A DNA stretch of 54,672 nucleotides from Spirochaetaceae bacterium bin103 (GCA_002238925.1 MPNH01000037.1:1-54672); one strand, 5' to 3'; counted from the stretch's first letter, positions 1 to 12,689 are shown. Numbers and translations are program-made. Notes: generated from the letters alone by a model not told the origin.

Positions 1-140
1 CTTCTTCATCGGAGTGCTTCAGTTCAATTCGTTACCTCCTTGCACCGCTCCGACTGCTTCCGGCTGGAGCGACAGTTGCCGGGCGGGATTCCCACCCGCT
101 GAGGGATAGCGCCTTTCCACGGCGCACGTTGCAGGTTGAG
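1..140. other. Non-coding edge, downstream of the GH78 gene
   Basis: No gene is supported here. The long minus-strand reading frame that covers it is an out-of-frame shadow of the rhamnosidase gene. Two short inverted repeats are visible, GCGGG/CCCGC around position 95 and GCGCC/GGCGC around 115. They could form weak hairpins after the rhamnosidase stop codon, but neither is followed by a U-run, so I do not call a terminator. Confidence 0.4.
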
Positions 141-2972
141 TTACAGGCGGATGAGGTCCTGTTCGATGGCGTCGAGTTGCTTGGGGCTGGCCGGGCGCCG
201 GCCCGACTGCAGGGCGTCGCGCAGCGACATGTCGGGAATCCGGTCGCCCTGGATACGGATCAGCACGCCGAAGGCGCGCCGGCGGACCAGGACTTGCCGT
301 GCCGCCGGGTCGGCGACCACCTCCGCCAGCGCCGAATCGAGGTGCAGGCGTGCGCCTTCGCGGCTCGGCAGGTAGCGGCGTCGCTGGGCGTCGCTCAGCT
401 CGACGGACAGTTCGTGGGTGCCCGAGCCGGCCTCGACAGCCTCGGTAGCGCCCGGTAGCCACAATTCGGCGGTGGTGTTGGCGGGCACCACGGCGCGCAG
501 CGTGAAGGTGGACGGAGCGTCGCCGTCGTGGTGGTCGATCCGCCAGCTCGACTCGGCGCGGCCGTAAGGGGTGTCGACCGCCGCCTTTGCGTATCGCATG
601 CCGCCGCCGGGGTGCGGCTCCACCACGAGCCGCCGCCAGCCGCGCTCGGCGTGGTGCTGGCGCAGCCCGGCCATGCGTTCGTACAGCCAGGCGCCCACGG
701 CGCCGTAGGCGTAGTGGTTGAACGAGGTCATCTCGCCCGGGTTGATGGAGCCGTCGGGCAGCATCGCGTCCCAGCGTTCCCAAATGGTGGTGGCGCCCAT
801 GGTGATGGGGTACAGCCATGACGGCAGCTCGGTCTGCAGCAGCAGCCGGTAGGCCATGTCGTCGTCGTCGATGCGGGTCAGCACCTCGCACAGCCAGGGC
901 GTGCCCAGGAAGCCGGTGGAGAGCCGGTGGCCTTCCTTCTCGATCAGCCTGCGGAGCCGGCACGCGGTGGCCGGGCGCTGCTCGGGGGTGACCAGGTCGA
1001 ATGCCAGCGCCAGCAGGTGGGCGGTCTGGCTGTCGTTTACCACGCGTCCATTCGGGGCCACAAACTCGGCGCGGAAGCCGGCGGCCACCTCGGCGGCGAG
1101 CGTGCGGTATGCGGCGGCATCGTCCGGTTCGCCGAGCAGGTCGGCAGCCTCGGCGACGATCTGGGCGGAGCGTGCGAACCACGCCGTACCCACCAGCGAC
1201 GAGTCGGTCTGGGCGTCGCCCGGCGCATCGGGCGGCGACTTCGGGTCCACCCAATCGCCAAACTGGAAGCCGTCTCCCCACACCCGGCGGTCGTCGCAGA
1301 TGCCCTTTACGTGCTCGACCCACGCCTTCATGGAGGGGTACTGGCGGCGCAGCACCTCCAGGTCGCCGTAGCGCTCGCTCAGGGTCATCGGCACCACGGT
1401 GGCGGCGTCGCCCCAACCGGCGGCGGTGAAACTCGACGGCAGGACCGAGGGGATGACGAACGGTACGTTGCCGTTCGGTTCCTGCTCGGCGGCCAGGTCC
1501 TGCAGCCAGGAGTTCAGCAGCGCGGCGGTGTCGTAGAGCAGGGTAGCGGTGGCCGCGAACACCTGAATGTCGCCGGTCCAGCCCAGCCGCTCGTCGCGTT
1601 GCGGGCAGTCGGTGGGCACGTCCAGGAAGTTGCCGCGCATCCCCCACACGATGTTCTGGTGGAGCTGGTTGACGCGCGCATCCGAGCACTCGAACCAGCC
1701 GGTGCGCACCATGTCCGAATGCAGCACCACGGCGGTGACGTCGCCGCGCCGCAATTCGCCGGGCCAGCCGCTCACCCCGACGTAGCGGAAGCCGTGGAAG
1801 GTGAAGCGCGGCTCCCACACCTCGGGGCCGCCGCCGCGGGCGATGTAGCGGTCGGTGGCCTGGGCGGAGCGCAGCGGGCGTACGCCCAGTTCGCCGTTCT
1901 CCAGCACCTCGGCGTGGCGCACGGTCACTTCAGTGCCCGCGCCCGCGGTCAGGTGGATGCGCACCCGGCCCACCAGGTTCTGGCCGAAGTCCACCAGCGT
2001 CTCCCCGGAGGGAGCGCGCTGAATCGACAGCGGCGCCACTTCCTGCACCGCCCGCACCGGCGGCACGGCCGCGGGCGTGAGGGTTGCCAGGTCATGATCG
2101 ATTACCTCGACCGGCTGCCAGCCGCCGGCGTCGTAGCCGGGCTGCGACCAGCCGCCCAACTCGCGCCGCGCATCGTAGGTCTCGCCGTCGTACAGGTCGG
2201 AACCGCGCTCGGGCCCTACGCCGGAGTGCCAGTCGCCGTTGGTGGCCACGGTCCGCACTGATCCGTCCGCAAGGGTGATGTCGAGCTGCGCCAGCAGCGC
2301 CTGCCGGTCGCTATACAGGTTGCGCGCGCCGCTGAACCCGAGGCGTCCGCGCGCCCAGCCGTCGCCCACGATGGCGCCGATGGCGTTGCCGCCGCCGCGC
2401 AGCAGAGCGGTCACATCGTGGCTGGCGAACCGCAGCCGGTTGCGGTAGCTGGTCCAACCCGGCGCTAGCTCCTCATCGCCGACGCGCCGGCCGTTGATCT
2501 CTACCTGGTACACGCCGAGGGCGGTCACCGACAGCACCGCCCGCCGCCACGGCTGCTCGAGCGCGAATTCGCGCCGGAAGTAGGGGCAGGGCTCCGACTC
2601 GGTCGCAGCGCTCGCGGCGGCGGGGGAAATGAACCGCGCCGACCAGTTGCCGGTGTCCAGCAACGGTGCATGGATCGCCAGCGGCTCGCTCCACTCGCTG
2701 ACCGCCCCGTCTTTTCCGGTGACCCGCACCCGGCAGGCCACGCTCTGGTGTGAGGCAAGCGGCGCCGCAGGCCACGGCACCAGCACCGAGTCGCCCGACG
2801 CGACCGGTCTGCCGCGGTACTCCAGGTCGCCGGAGATTTCGATCTCGTAGGAAGCCTGGTACCAGTTCGGCGTTGTGCTGGTGACGCGCCAGGACAGGCG
2901 CGGCTTTGGGGTGGCCACGAACGGGGAGGCGCCGCGGTGGTCGGCAGCGAGATCAACAACGGTGAGTGACAT
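141..2972 (-). CDS. Alpha-L-rhamnosidase, GH78 family
   Basis: A 943-residue enzyme predicted to hydrolyse terminal alpha-L-rhamnose from glycosides or oligosaccharides. An N-terminal beta domain (about 1-110) is followed by the Bac_rhamnosid_N-type domain (about 125-310). The catalytic (alpha/alpha)6 barrel begins near 430 and carries the hallmark DCPQRDERLGWTGD at 455-468, which supplies acidic catalytic residues. A later WERWDAM motif and a C-terminal beta domain complete the usual GH78 plan at full length. No signal peptide is seen, so it probably acts in the cytoplasm on imported rhamnosides. An AAGAAGG Shine-Dalgarno sits just upstream of the ATG. It is the last gene of a minus-strand operon behind rhaM and an Opp-type importer, which supports a rhamnoside substrate. 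Confidence 0.95.
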   Translation of the reverse strand: MSLTVVDLAADHRGASPFVATPKPRLSWRVTSTTPNWYQASYEIEISGDLEYRGRPVASGDSVLVPWPAAPLASHQSVACRVRVTGKDGAVSEWSEPLAIHAPLLDTGNWSARFISPAAASAATESEPCPYFRREFALEQPWRRAVLSVTALGVYQVEINGRRVGDEELAPGWTSYRNRLRFASHDVTALLRGGGNAIGAIVGDGWARGRLGFSGARNLYSDRQALLAQLDITLADGSVRTVATNGDWHSGVGPERGSDLYDGETYDARRELGGWSQPGYDAGGWQPVEVIDHDLATLTPAAVPPVRAVQEVAPLSIQRAPSGETLVDFGQNLVGRVRIHLTAGAGTEVTVRHAEVLENGELGVRPLRSAQATDRYIARGGGPEVWEPRFTFHGFRYVGVSGWPGELRRGDVTAVVLHSDMVRTGWFECSDARVNQLHQNIVWGMRGNFLDVPTDCPQRDERLGWTGDIQVFAATATLLYDTAALLNSWLQDLAAEQEPNGNVPFVIPSVLPSSFTAAGWGDAATVVPMTLSERYGDLEVLRRQYPSMKAWVEHVKGICDDRRVWGDGFQFGDWVDPKSPPDAPGDAQTDSSLVGTAWFARSAQIVAEAADLLGEPDDAAAYRTLAAEVAAGFRAEFVAPNGRVVNDSQTAHLLALAFDLVTPEQRPATACRLRRLIEKEGHRLSTGFLGTPWLCEVLTRIDDDDMAYRLLLQTELPSWLYPITMGATTIWERWDAMLPDGSINPGEMTSFNHYAYGAVGAWLYERMAGLRQHHAERGWRRLVVEPHPGGGMRYAKAAVDTPYGRAESSWRIDHHDGDAPSTFTLRAVVPANTTAELWLPGATEAVEAGSGTHELSVELSDAQRRRYLPSREGARLHLDSALAEVVADPAARQVLVRRRAFGVLIRIQGDRIPDMSLRDALQSGRRPASPKQLDAIEQDLIRL

Positions 2973-3002
2973 AGTGGGCCTTCTTTATGGGTTATGGCGG
3001 GG

Positions 3003-3317
3003 TCAGTCGAGGTGAAACAGTTCCGGCAGCTCGCGGATTACCGGTGAGTTGTCGGGGTTGGTTTCCATGATGTCGGCCATGTAGGCCCACCACTTCTTGA
3101 CGATGGCACGCTGCGGCAGCGTGTCCGCGGTGTTGCCCGGGCTCAGCTTCTGCACCGCGAACAGAGTCAGCGACTCCGGGTCAAGGTAGATCGAGTAGTC
3201 GCTGACGCCGGCATCCGTCAGCTCTTTGGCGAGTTCGGGCCAGATTTCGTCGTGCCGTTTCTTGTATTCCGCCTCAAAGCCGGGCAGGAGCTTCATGGCA
3301 AATGCGAATCGTTGCAT
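3003..3317 (-). CDS. rhaM: L-rhamnose mutarotase
   Basis: A 104-residue RhaM/YiiL-family protein interconverting the alpha and beta anomers of L-rhamnose. Tyr18 and His22, the catalytic pair in the E. coli enzyme, fall at the same positions here, and the conserved Trp-Trp pair is at 76-77. The length is that of the family. I chose the internal ATG at 3317 because AAGGAGGA lies about ten bases upstream; the longer open frame overlaps the permease gene out of frame. It sits between the importer and the GH78 rhamnosidase, giving the operon its rhamnose signature. No rhamnose isomerase, kinase or aldolase gene is present in the window. Confidence 0.95.
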   Translation of the reverse strand: MQRFAFAMKLLPGFEAEYKKRHDEIWPELAKELTDAGVSDYSIYLDPESLTLFAVQKLSPGNTADTLPQRAIVKKWWAYMADIMETNPDNSPVIRELPELFHLD

Positions 3318-3346
3318 CTCTCGGCGGTCCTCCTTCGGTGGGGTAA

Positions 3347-4474
3347 CTAGCGCGTGTAGGGATCGGCGGCGTCGCGCAACCCGTCGCCGAGAAAGTTGAA
3401 CATAAGCACGGTGACGATCACGAACAGGCAGGGAATCAGCAACCAGCCGTAGTGGGCAATCGCCTGCACATTCTGGGCATCCTGCAGCAGCACGCCCCAG
3501 CTTACCACCGGCGGCTGCAGCCCGAGGCCAAGGAAGCTCAGCGCAGTTTCGCCCAGGATGGTCTGCGGAATGGCCAGGGTCAGCGACACGATGATGTAGC
3601 TGGCGAACGAGGGCAGCAGGTGCTTGGCGATGATGGCGCCCTGCTTGGCGCCGGCAATGCGCCCCGCCATCACGAAGTCCTCCTCGCGCAGGGCCAGCAG
3701 CTTGCCGCGGATCACCCGCGCCAGGCCGGTCCAGCCGATCATCGAGAAGATGATCACGATGCCGAAGTAGATGCGCACCGGCGGCCAGTCGCGCGGCAGC
3801 GCCGCTGCCAGCGCCATCCACAGCGGAATGGTGGGAATCGAAATCAGCAGGTCCACCAGCCGCTGAATAATCGTGTCCACGACGCCGCCCAGGTAGCCAG
3901 ACAGGCCGCCCAGAACCATGCCGAACACGAACGTGAAGAATATCCCCACCAGCCCGACCGACAGCGAGATGCGTGCCCCGTACAGAATGCGGGTGAACAC
4001 GTCGCGCCCGAGGCGGTCGGCTCCGAACAGCATCACCGGACCCTCGTCCGATCCGAACAGGTGGATGTTGCTCTTGAACAACCCCCACAGCCGATACTCT
4101 TCGGCGCGCACGAAGAAGCGCACGTCAAAACGCTGCTCGGTGTCGACGGTAAAGGTGCGCCGGAATGTTTCCGGGTCGCGCCCGCGCACCAGGCCGTAGA
4201 CGTGCGGGCCGAACGCTTCGCCGCTCGCCAGCAGCCGCACCCGTTGCGGTGGCGCATACAGGTATTCGGGAAAGCGGGTGCCGGGCAGATAGGGGCTCAG
4301 AAACTCGCAGAACGCGGCGATGAAGTACATGACTCCCAGCACGATGCCGGCTACCAGTGCCATCTTGTGCTTGCGGAACTTCCACCACACCAATTGCCAC
4401 TGGGAGGCGAGGTAGTAGCGCTCGGCGGCCGCGGTCTCCTGGGTGCTCTGCCCGGCCGCCTCGACGGTACTCAC
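3347..4474 (-). CDS. ABC transporter permease, Opp/Dpp C-type, long form
   Basis: Inner-membrane permease of a binding-protein-dependent importer, about 375 residues. It has an N-terminal membrane segment (near residues 40-60), a hydrophilic insert of roughly 100 residues, and then the five-helix BPD_transp_1 domain with the EAA-type loop (LREEDFVMAGRIAGAKQ). Typical OppC/DppC proteins are near 300 residues, so the insert is an enlarged periplasmic loop. The start is taken as GTG at 4474 because its GTGA overlaps the stop of the upstream permease and AGGGAG precedes it. It pairs with the B-type permease at 4471-5469. Given the downstream rhaM and GH78 genes, rhamnosides are the likely cargo (inference). 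No ATPase gene is nearby. Confidence 0.9.
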   Translation of the reverse strand: MSTVEAAGQSTQETAAAERYYLASQWQLVWWKFRKHKMALVAGIVLGVMYFIAAFCEFLSPYLPGTRFPEYLYAPPQRVRLLASGEAFGPHVYGLVRGRDPETFRRTFTVDTEQRFDVRFFVRAEEYRLWGLFKSNIHLFGSDEGPVMLFGADRLGRDVFTRILYGARISLSVGLVGIFFTFVFGMVLGGLSGYLGGVVDTIIQRLVDLLISIPTIPLWMALAAALPRDWPPVRIYFGIVIIFSMIGWTGLARVIRGKLLALREEDFVMAGRIAGAKQGAIIAKHLLPSFASYIIVSLTLAIPQTILGETALSFLGLGLQPPVVSWGVLLQDAQNVQAIAHYGWLLIPCLFVIVTVLMFNFLGDGLRDAADPYTR

Positions 4475-5469
4475 TTGGTCGCTCCCTGGTAGCGGATGCG
4501 TGGATCGACCCATGCGAGCAGCAGATCCGAGATCAGGGTGCCGACCACGGTGAGGATGCTGAGAATCATCACCAGACTGCCGGCCAGGTACATGTCCTGG
4601 AACAACAGCGCGCGCAGCAGCACCGGGCCGGTCGTGGGCAGGTTCAACACGATCGACACCAGCGCCTCACCCGATACGATAAACGGCAGCAGCCAGCCGA
4701 TCGTACTGATCAGCGGGTTGATGGCGATGCGCACCGGGTACTTGAACAGCAGCGTACGCTCGGCCACGCCCTTGGCGCGCGCCGTTACCACGTACTGCTT
4801 GCGCAACTCGTCGAGCAGCATGCTGCGCATCACCCGGATCAGGCTGGCGGTGCCGGTAAGCCCAATCACGACGATCGGCACCCACAGGCGCGGCAGCATG
4901 TCCATCAGCCGGGCGAAGCTCCATGGCGCGTCTGCATACTCCGGCGAGAACAGTCCCGTCACGCTGATGCCGAGTTGCGTGAACGCCAGGTACATCACCA
5001 CGAGGGCGAGCAGAAACCCCGGCACCGAGATGCCGATGAATCCGAAAAAGGTGAATATGTAGTCGCCGAGCGAGTACTGGTGGGTGGCCGCGTAGATGCC
5101 GATCGGGATCGCCACGATCCAGATGAACACCAGCGTCATGAGCGAGATCGACATGGTAAGCGCGATGCGTTCGCCGATGACCTGGGTCACCGGCTGTTCC
5201 CACTGGAACGAGCGTCCCAGGTGGCCGCGGCTGATAATGTTCCAGGCCCACAGCGCGTAGCGCTCCACGAGCGTCTTGTCCAGCCCGTATTGCTCCGTAA
5301 GCCGGGCAATCTCCTCTTCGTCGACGCGGGTGCCGGTCTGTTCCAGCTCGATGATGCGCATGGTCACGAAGTCGCCGGGCGGCAGTTCGATGATACCGAA
5401 CGAGATCACCGAGATGATCACGATCAGGGGGATGATCTGGAGCGTCCGCCGGAGGATGTATTCGAGCAT
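4471..5469 (-). CDS. ABC transporter permease, Opp/Dpp B-type
   Basis: A 332-residue inner-membrane permease with the classical OppB/DppB plan: N-terminal helix (MLEYILRRTLQIIPLIVIIS), a periplasmic domain containing the PPGDF segment, and five further helices. The EAA loop reads as the VVTARAKGVAERTLLFKYP region near residues 225-245. It overlaps the C-type permease gene by four bases, so translation is probably coupled and the two proteins form the transmembrane heterodimer. A stem-loop at 5487-5523 separates it from the upstream binding-protein gene and may set their ratio. Confidence 0.92.
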   Translation of the reverse strand: MLEYILRRTLQIIPLIVIISVISFGIIELPPGDFVTMRIIELEQTGTRVDEEEIARLTEQYGLDKTLVERYALWAWNIISRGHLGRSFQWEQPVTQVIGERIALTMSISLMTLVFIWIVAIPIGIYAATHQYSLGDYIFTFFGFIGISVPGFLLALVVMYLAFTQLGISVTGLFSPEYADAPWSFARLMDMLPRLWVPIVVIGLTGTASLIRVMRSMLLDELRKQYVVTARAKGVAERTLLFKYPVRIAINPLISTIGWLLPFIVSGEALVSIVLNLPTTGPVLLRALLFQDMYLAGSLVMILSILTVVGTLISDLLLAWVDPRIRYQGATK

Positions 5470-5486
5470 GAGACCGCCAACAAGGA

Positions 5487-5523
5487 AATACGGGCGCCGG
5501 AGCGCGGCTCCGACACCCGTATT
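5487..5523 (-). promoter_or_regulatory. Stem-loop between binding-protein and permease genes
   Basis: Two nested inverted repeats: AATACGGG (5487-5494) pairs with CCCGTATT (5516-5523), and CGGAGC (5498-5503) pairs with GCTCCG (5507-5512). Together they give about 14 base pairs with a small interior loop. No U-run follows, so it is more likely an mRNA-stabilising or attenuating element than a strong terminator. A comparable element sits at the same place in the second Opp-type operon (52012-52041). Confidence 0.65.
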
Positions 5524-5541
5524 CAGGAAAGGCGTGTCAGC

Positions 5542-7467
5542 CTAATTCTTGTAGAAGAGCTGCTCGCCGGCGAAGTTCGCGGCGATGGCGAAGCCGCCGG
5601 TCGGCACGTTGCCGAGGTTCTTGTTGACGATCAGCGGGTACTTCACGTCTTCGACGTTCAGGATGATGTAGACGTTCTCCATCATCCGCTCGCGCACCTC
5701 TTCGATCGCCGCTTCCCGCTCGGCGCCCGACAGGGCGATGGAACGGTCCATGGCGGCCATGAAGGCCTTCACGTCGTCGGGCGGCTCCTCGCCCTCGGCG
5801 CCCGCCGTGTTGAACCACGTGAACCAGGCGCGGCCGAACGCGCTCGGCACGAAGTCCCACAGGGCGCCCCACCACAACTCGGGGCCGTGGTGCCACAGCA
5901 GGTCAGCCTTCAATTCGTTGGCGTTCCGCCGCGTGGCCTGCAGGCCCGGCTCGATGGTCTTCATCGTGGTCTTGATCCCGACGTCCTGCCAGTGCTCGGC
6001 GATTATCTCGGTCACCGGCACCTGGTCGGTGGCGTGCATGGCGATCTCGAACGGAATCTCGAACGTCTTGCCGTCCGGACCGAGGCGGAAGCCCTGGTCG
6101 TCGCGCTTGTCCAGGCCCATTTCGTCGAGCAGACGGTTGGCCATTTCGGGATCGTACTGCGACGGCACGTAGGTAGATGCCGTGGCGAAGCCGAAGTAGA
6201 TGGCGTCGATGATCTCGTCGCGGTTGATGGCCACGCTCAGCGCCTTGCGGAAGCGCACATCGTTCACGACTTCGCGCCATACCGGATCGTCGTAGGTCAG
6301 GTTGAGCCGCGGGTCGCTCGGGGTAACGTGCATGTCGAGCAGCACGACCTCGTAGCCGGCGCGTTCCTCGTTCTCCTTGTACAGGTCCAGCTTGTCGAGC
6401 GTGGCGTCCTCGCGCAGGAAGTCCACCTCGCCGGCCAGCACCTTCAGGTTGGACATCTCCACGTCGGCCACGACCTGCGAGCGCAGGCCGTTGATGTAGG
6501 GGAGCTGCTGGCCGGCGCTGTCCACCTTGAAGTAGTAGGGGTTGCGGTCGTACACCGCGGTAGTGGGGCTCTGCTCCACCAGGATCCACGGGTTCAGTAC
6601 CGGGAAGTCCAGCGCCTTGGGCCGGGTCAGGTCCCAGTTGCGGGCGTCGCGGTTGTTGAACAGCGTCCACCACTCGCCCTTGCTGAGCCCTTCCTCGGCG
6701 ATCTCGTCTTCGAGATCGGCGAGCGGCGTGTAGTCGGCGTGCCACTGCTTGAGGTGGTGGGCCGGCTTCACGAACTCGGTGTAGCCCTTCCACTGCACGA
6801 TCGACAGGTAGGCGGGGAATCCGTCGTAGCGTTCGGCAAAGCTGATGCTGAAGGTGTAGTCGTCAATGATGTCGATCTTCAGCGGTTCGCCGTCCGACTT
6901 GCTCGCCGACCGCATCCAGCGCGGGAACACCTTGGTCAGGTTCTCGTTGAGCAGGAAGTCCTCGTAGGTGAAGCGGACATCCTCGGTGGTCACCGGCATG
7001 CCGTCCGACCACTTGATGCCTTCGCGCAGGGTGAGGGTAAAGGTCTGGCCGTCGGGGGTGACCTCGAAGTTCGATGCGACGTTACCGCCGATGCCGTCGG
7101 CCAGGATGCCGGGCGCGGCGAGCAGGGACTCGTCGTTCATCACGAAGATGTCGGGGTTCCAGGTCGGGCTCGGCTGCACCGAGCGCAGGATGCCGCCGTA
7201 TTTGCCGACCTCGAAGTTCAGGTCGCTGGCGGGAATGTCGTTGCGCTCCGCGCTGAGCACGCGCGGCTCGAGCGGCAGACGCTCTTCGACCGGCGGCAAC
7301 TCGCCGGCGGCCACCAGGGCGGCCAGCTCGGGAGCCTCGCTGTACTTGCCGGACGAGGCCATAACGGCGGTGCTTTCGCTGCTGCTGCCTTCCTCTTCTT
7401 CACCACCGGCAAAAAGGAACGCCGGCACCGTTAACAGCGCGACGGCGATCAACCATCGTATATTCAT
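5542..7467 (-). CDS. ABC transporter substrate-binding protein, SBP_bac_5 family
   Basis: A 641-residue periplasmic binding protein of the oligopeptide/oligosaccharide family 5. It begins with a Sec signal peptide (MNIRWLIAVALLTVPAFLFA) and a GGEEEE stretch with no lipobox cysteine, a spirochaete-like N terminus. Family features include LREGIKWSDGMPVTTEDVRFTYED-type text near residues 150-175 and the conserved segment around FRKALSVAINRDEI. It is longer than the roughly 530 residues of OppA. The ATG at 7467 is chosen because GGAGGA precedes it and the signal peptide starts there. It is first in the operon with the two permeases, rhaM and GH78, suggesting rhamnosides or rhamnose-rich oligosaccharides as ligand (inference). 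Confidence 0.9.
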   Translation of the reverse strand: MNIRWLIAVALLTVPAFLFAGGEEEEGSSSESTAVMASSGKYSEAPELAALVAAGELPPVEERLPLEPRVLSAERNDIPASDLNFEVGKYGGILRSVQPSPTWNPDIFVMNDESLLAAPGILADGIGGNVASNFEVTPDGQTFTLTLREGIKWSDGMPVTTEDVRFTYEDFLLNENLTKVFPRWMRSASKSDGEPLKIDIIDDYTFSISFAERYDGFPAYLSIVQWKGYTEFVKPAHHLKQWHADYTPLADLEDEIAEEGLSKGEWWTLFNNRDARNWDLTRPKALDFPVLNPWILVEQSPTTAVYDRNPYYFKVDSAGQQLPYINGLRSQVVADVEMSNLKVLAGEVDFLREDATLDKLDLYKENEERAGYEVVLLDMHVTPSDPRLNLTYDDPVWREVVNDVRFRKALSVAINRDEIIDAIYFGFATASTYVPSQYDPEMANRLLDEMGLDKRDDQGFRLGPDGKTFEIPFEIAMHATDQVPVTEIIAEHWQDVGIKTTMKTIEPGLQATRRNANELKADLLWHHGPELWWGALWDFVPSAFGRAWFTWFNTAGAEGEEPPDDVKAFMAAMDRSIALSGAEREAAIEEVRERMMENVYIILNVEDVKYPLIVNKNLGNVPTGGFAIAANFAGEQLFYKN

Positions 7468-7685
7468 AGATCCTCCATGATTGCGGCCGTGTTGCACCCT
7501 CGGCACGGCAGATGTCGTGCGGCTCGTGAGGGAGCCTTTCCGCAAATTTTCTCAATAGTGATAATTCCGCGTTGGACATGTCAACCGAAACGGCCGGCCG
7601 GCCGGCCGACTTCGGTTCCGACGCAATGCCGGGTCTTGCACGGGCGGACCGTGAGGCGGCACACTCCGGCTACCGAGGGTTACCC

Positions 7686-8609
7686 ATGCCAACAACCAAT
7701 GCCGGGCCGTCGGCCCACCCGGGTCTGAGCCCCGAACAGATCAGCGCATTCCAGCGCGATGGATTCCTCAACGCCGGGCGTGTGCTCGACGATGCCGAGC
7801 TCGACGACCTGTCGCACGAACTGGACCGTATCATAGCCATCGGCCCAGACGGTTTCGCCGACGGCGAACCGCGGCCGGTGCTGTACCGCTCCTTCGAGAA
7901 GGAACGTCCAGTGTGGCAGATCCTCAACATCTGGGAGGCGTCGCCGCTGTTCGAGCGGCTGATCTACCATCCCGCCATAGTGCGCGGCATCAGCCAGCTC
8001 ACCGGGTTTGCCGACCTGCAGGTGTGGCACGACCAGGTGCAGTACAAGCCGGCTCACGCGGGCGGCGCCACCGGCTGGCACCAGGACGCGCCGTTGTGGC
8101 CGAGCATCGATCCGATGACGCCGGTGTCGGCGTGGCTGCCGTTCGACGATGCCGACGTGGAGAATGGCTGCATGTGGATGGTGCCCGGATCGCATCGGTG
8201 GGGGAACCGCCAGCAGGAGTACCTCGCCGCCCTCGACCTGCGCACCGCCGAGGAATTCGAACGGATAGGCGAGGGGTTCGTGCCGCCGGCGGACGCCGAG
8301 GTCCGCGACATCACCGCGGTACCGCGCCCGGTCAAGCGCGGCGAGGTGCACTTCCACCATTCCCTGACCTGGCACGGGTCGCCGCAGAACGACTCGCCGC
8401 GGCGGCGGCGGGCGCTGGCCATTCACTTCATGACCGGCGAGGCGCGGTTCACCGGCCGCGACCACCCGATGCGGGAGTTCATCGACCTGGCCGCGGGCGA
8501 GCCGATGGCCAAGGCCGGTCCGCATTTTCCGGTCGTGTGCAGGAACGGCACCCCGGTGGCGGTGCCGGGTGGGGTGAGCGCGCCGATCTCCGCCGGCGCA
8601 ACTGGCTGA
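7686..8609 (+). CDS. Phytanoyl-CoA dioxygenase (PhyH) family protein
   Basis: A 2-oxoglutarate/Fe(II)-dependent oxygenase of the PhyH family, about 307 residues from the ATG at 7686. Counting from that start, the iron-binding facial triad is H132-x-D134 (in WHQDAPLW) with distal His230 (TWHGS), and Arg near 241 would hold 2-oxoglutarate. The substrate is unknown. Upstream in-frame starts at 7578 and 7626 exist; 7686 is preferred because CGAGGG lies before it and the conserved domain begins shortly after. It is transcribed divergently from the rhamnoside operon and its stop lies three bases from the end of the convergent autotransporter gene. Confidence 0.85.
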   Translation: MPTTNAGPSAHPGLSPEQISAFQRDGFLNAGRVLDDAELDDLSHELDRIIAIGPDGFADGEPRPVLYRSFEKERPVWQILNIWEASPLFERLIYHPAIVRGISQLTGFADLQVWHDQVQYKPAHAGGATGWHQDAPLWPSIDPMTPVSAWLPFDDADVENGCMWMVPGSHRWGNRQQEYLAALDLRTAEEFERIGEGFVPPADAEVRDITAVPRPVKRGEVHFHHSLTWHGSPQNDSPRRRRALAIHFMTGEARFTGRDHPMREFIDLAAGEPMAKAGPHFPVVCRNGTPVAVPGGVSAPISAGATG

Positions 8610-8612
8610 TCG

Positions 8613-11887
<3,275 letters not shown>

Positions 11888-12082
11888 GTGTGGACAACGC
11901 TTCTGCGTGAACGGCGACATCGTGCACAACCAGGGTAACGAATTACTGGAACGAATGGTATGCTTGCCGGGTGTTTGTTTTCGCACCATTCGCGCTTCCT
12001 GTATGGGTCTGCTGCCATCGCGGAGCCCGGCGTGTCGACGCGAACGAGCCGAGGCGCTACTCTTGCCCCGGGGACTGATTCG

Positions 12083-12688
12083 GTGTTGTTCAAGCGCGAG
12101 TTTCACCAGGCGATCAAGAGCGGCGCAATCACGGTCACCTACCGGGCCTGGCAGCGCGTGCGGGTGAAGGTGGGCAACCGGTATCGGCTCGACCCTGACG
12201 GCGTGCTGGAGGTGGACGAAGTGCGCGAGATGCCGGTCGCGGAGATCACCGAGGCCGCCGCACGGGGCTGCGGGTTCGCGTCGCGCGACGGTCTTATTCG
12301 GCAATTGATTCCGGTGGACGCCGACGATTGTGCCACCGTGTTCGAGGTTCGGTTTCGCTACCTGCACGACCCACGCGCGGTAGCGGTCGATGTATCTGCC
12401 GACGTTACCGAAGACGCGCTCCGCGGCCTTTCTACCCGGTTGCGCAACATGGACGCCCGTAGCCGGTCCGGGCCCTGGACCGGTGCCACGCTTGCGCTCA
12501 TCGACGCATATCCGCGCGTGGCGGCTTCATGCCTGGCGCCGCGGCTTGGGATGGAGACCGCGCCGTTCAAGCGCAACGTGCGCAAGTTGAAGGCGCTCGG
12601 ACTCACGATCAGCCATGATGTCGGCTACACCCTGACCTCCCTCGGCGCCCGCGTGCACCGGGACGGCACGGCATCCGTGCCGGGCTGA
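12083..12688 (+). CDS. ASCH-domain-like protein
   Basis: About 201 residues from GTG 12083. The N-terminal half resembles an ASCH (PUA-like, RNA-binding) fold: LFKREFHQAIKSGAITVTYR, then a YRLDPDGVLEVDEV segment and an AAARGCGFASRDGLI segment, all typical of short ASCH proteins. The C-terminal half (about 110-200) looks like a helical, possibly winged-helix module (APFKRNVRKLKALGLT). The start is uncertain: the frame is open from ATG 11960, but similarity begins at 12083, where GGGGA precedes the GTG. Its stop is one base from the start of the adenosine deaminase-family gene, suggesting coupling. The function is not known. Confidence 0.7.
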   Translation: MLFKREFHQAIKSGAITVTYRAWQRVRVKVGNRYRLDPDGVLEVDEVREMPVAEITEAAARGCGFASRDGLIRQLIPVDADDCATVFEVRFRYLHDPRAVAVDVSADVTEDALRGLSTRLRNMDARSRSGPWTGATLALIDAYPRVAASCLAPRLGMETAPFKRNVRKLKALGLTISHDVGYTLTSLGARVHRDGTASVPG

Positions 12689-12689
12689 A

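Noticed and set aside
19..1818. A 599-codon minus-strand frame overlapping the GH78 gene
   Set aside because: It is out of frame with the GH78 protein, Arg-rich and without motifs.
4357..7434. A 1025-codon open frame antisense to the binding protein and permease genes
   Set aside because: It is rich in Arg, His, Val and Gly without domain motifs and lies opposite conserved coding sequence; long antisense frames are expected at this GC content.
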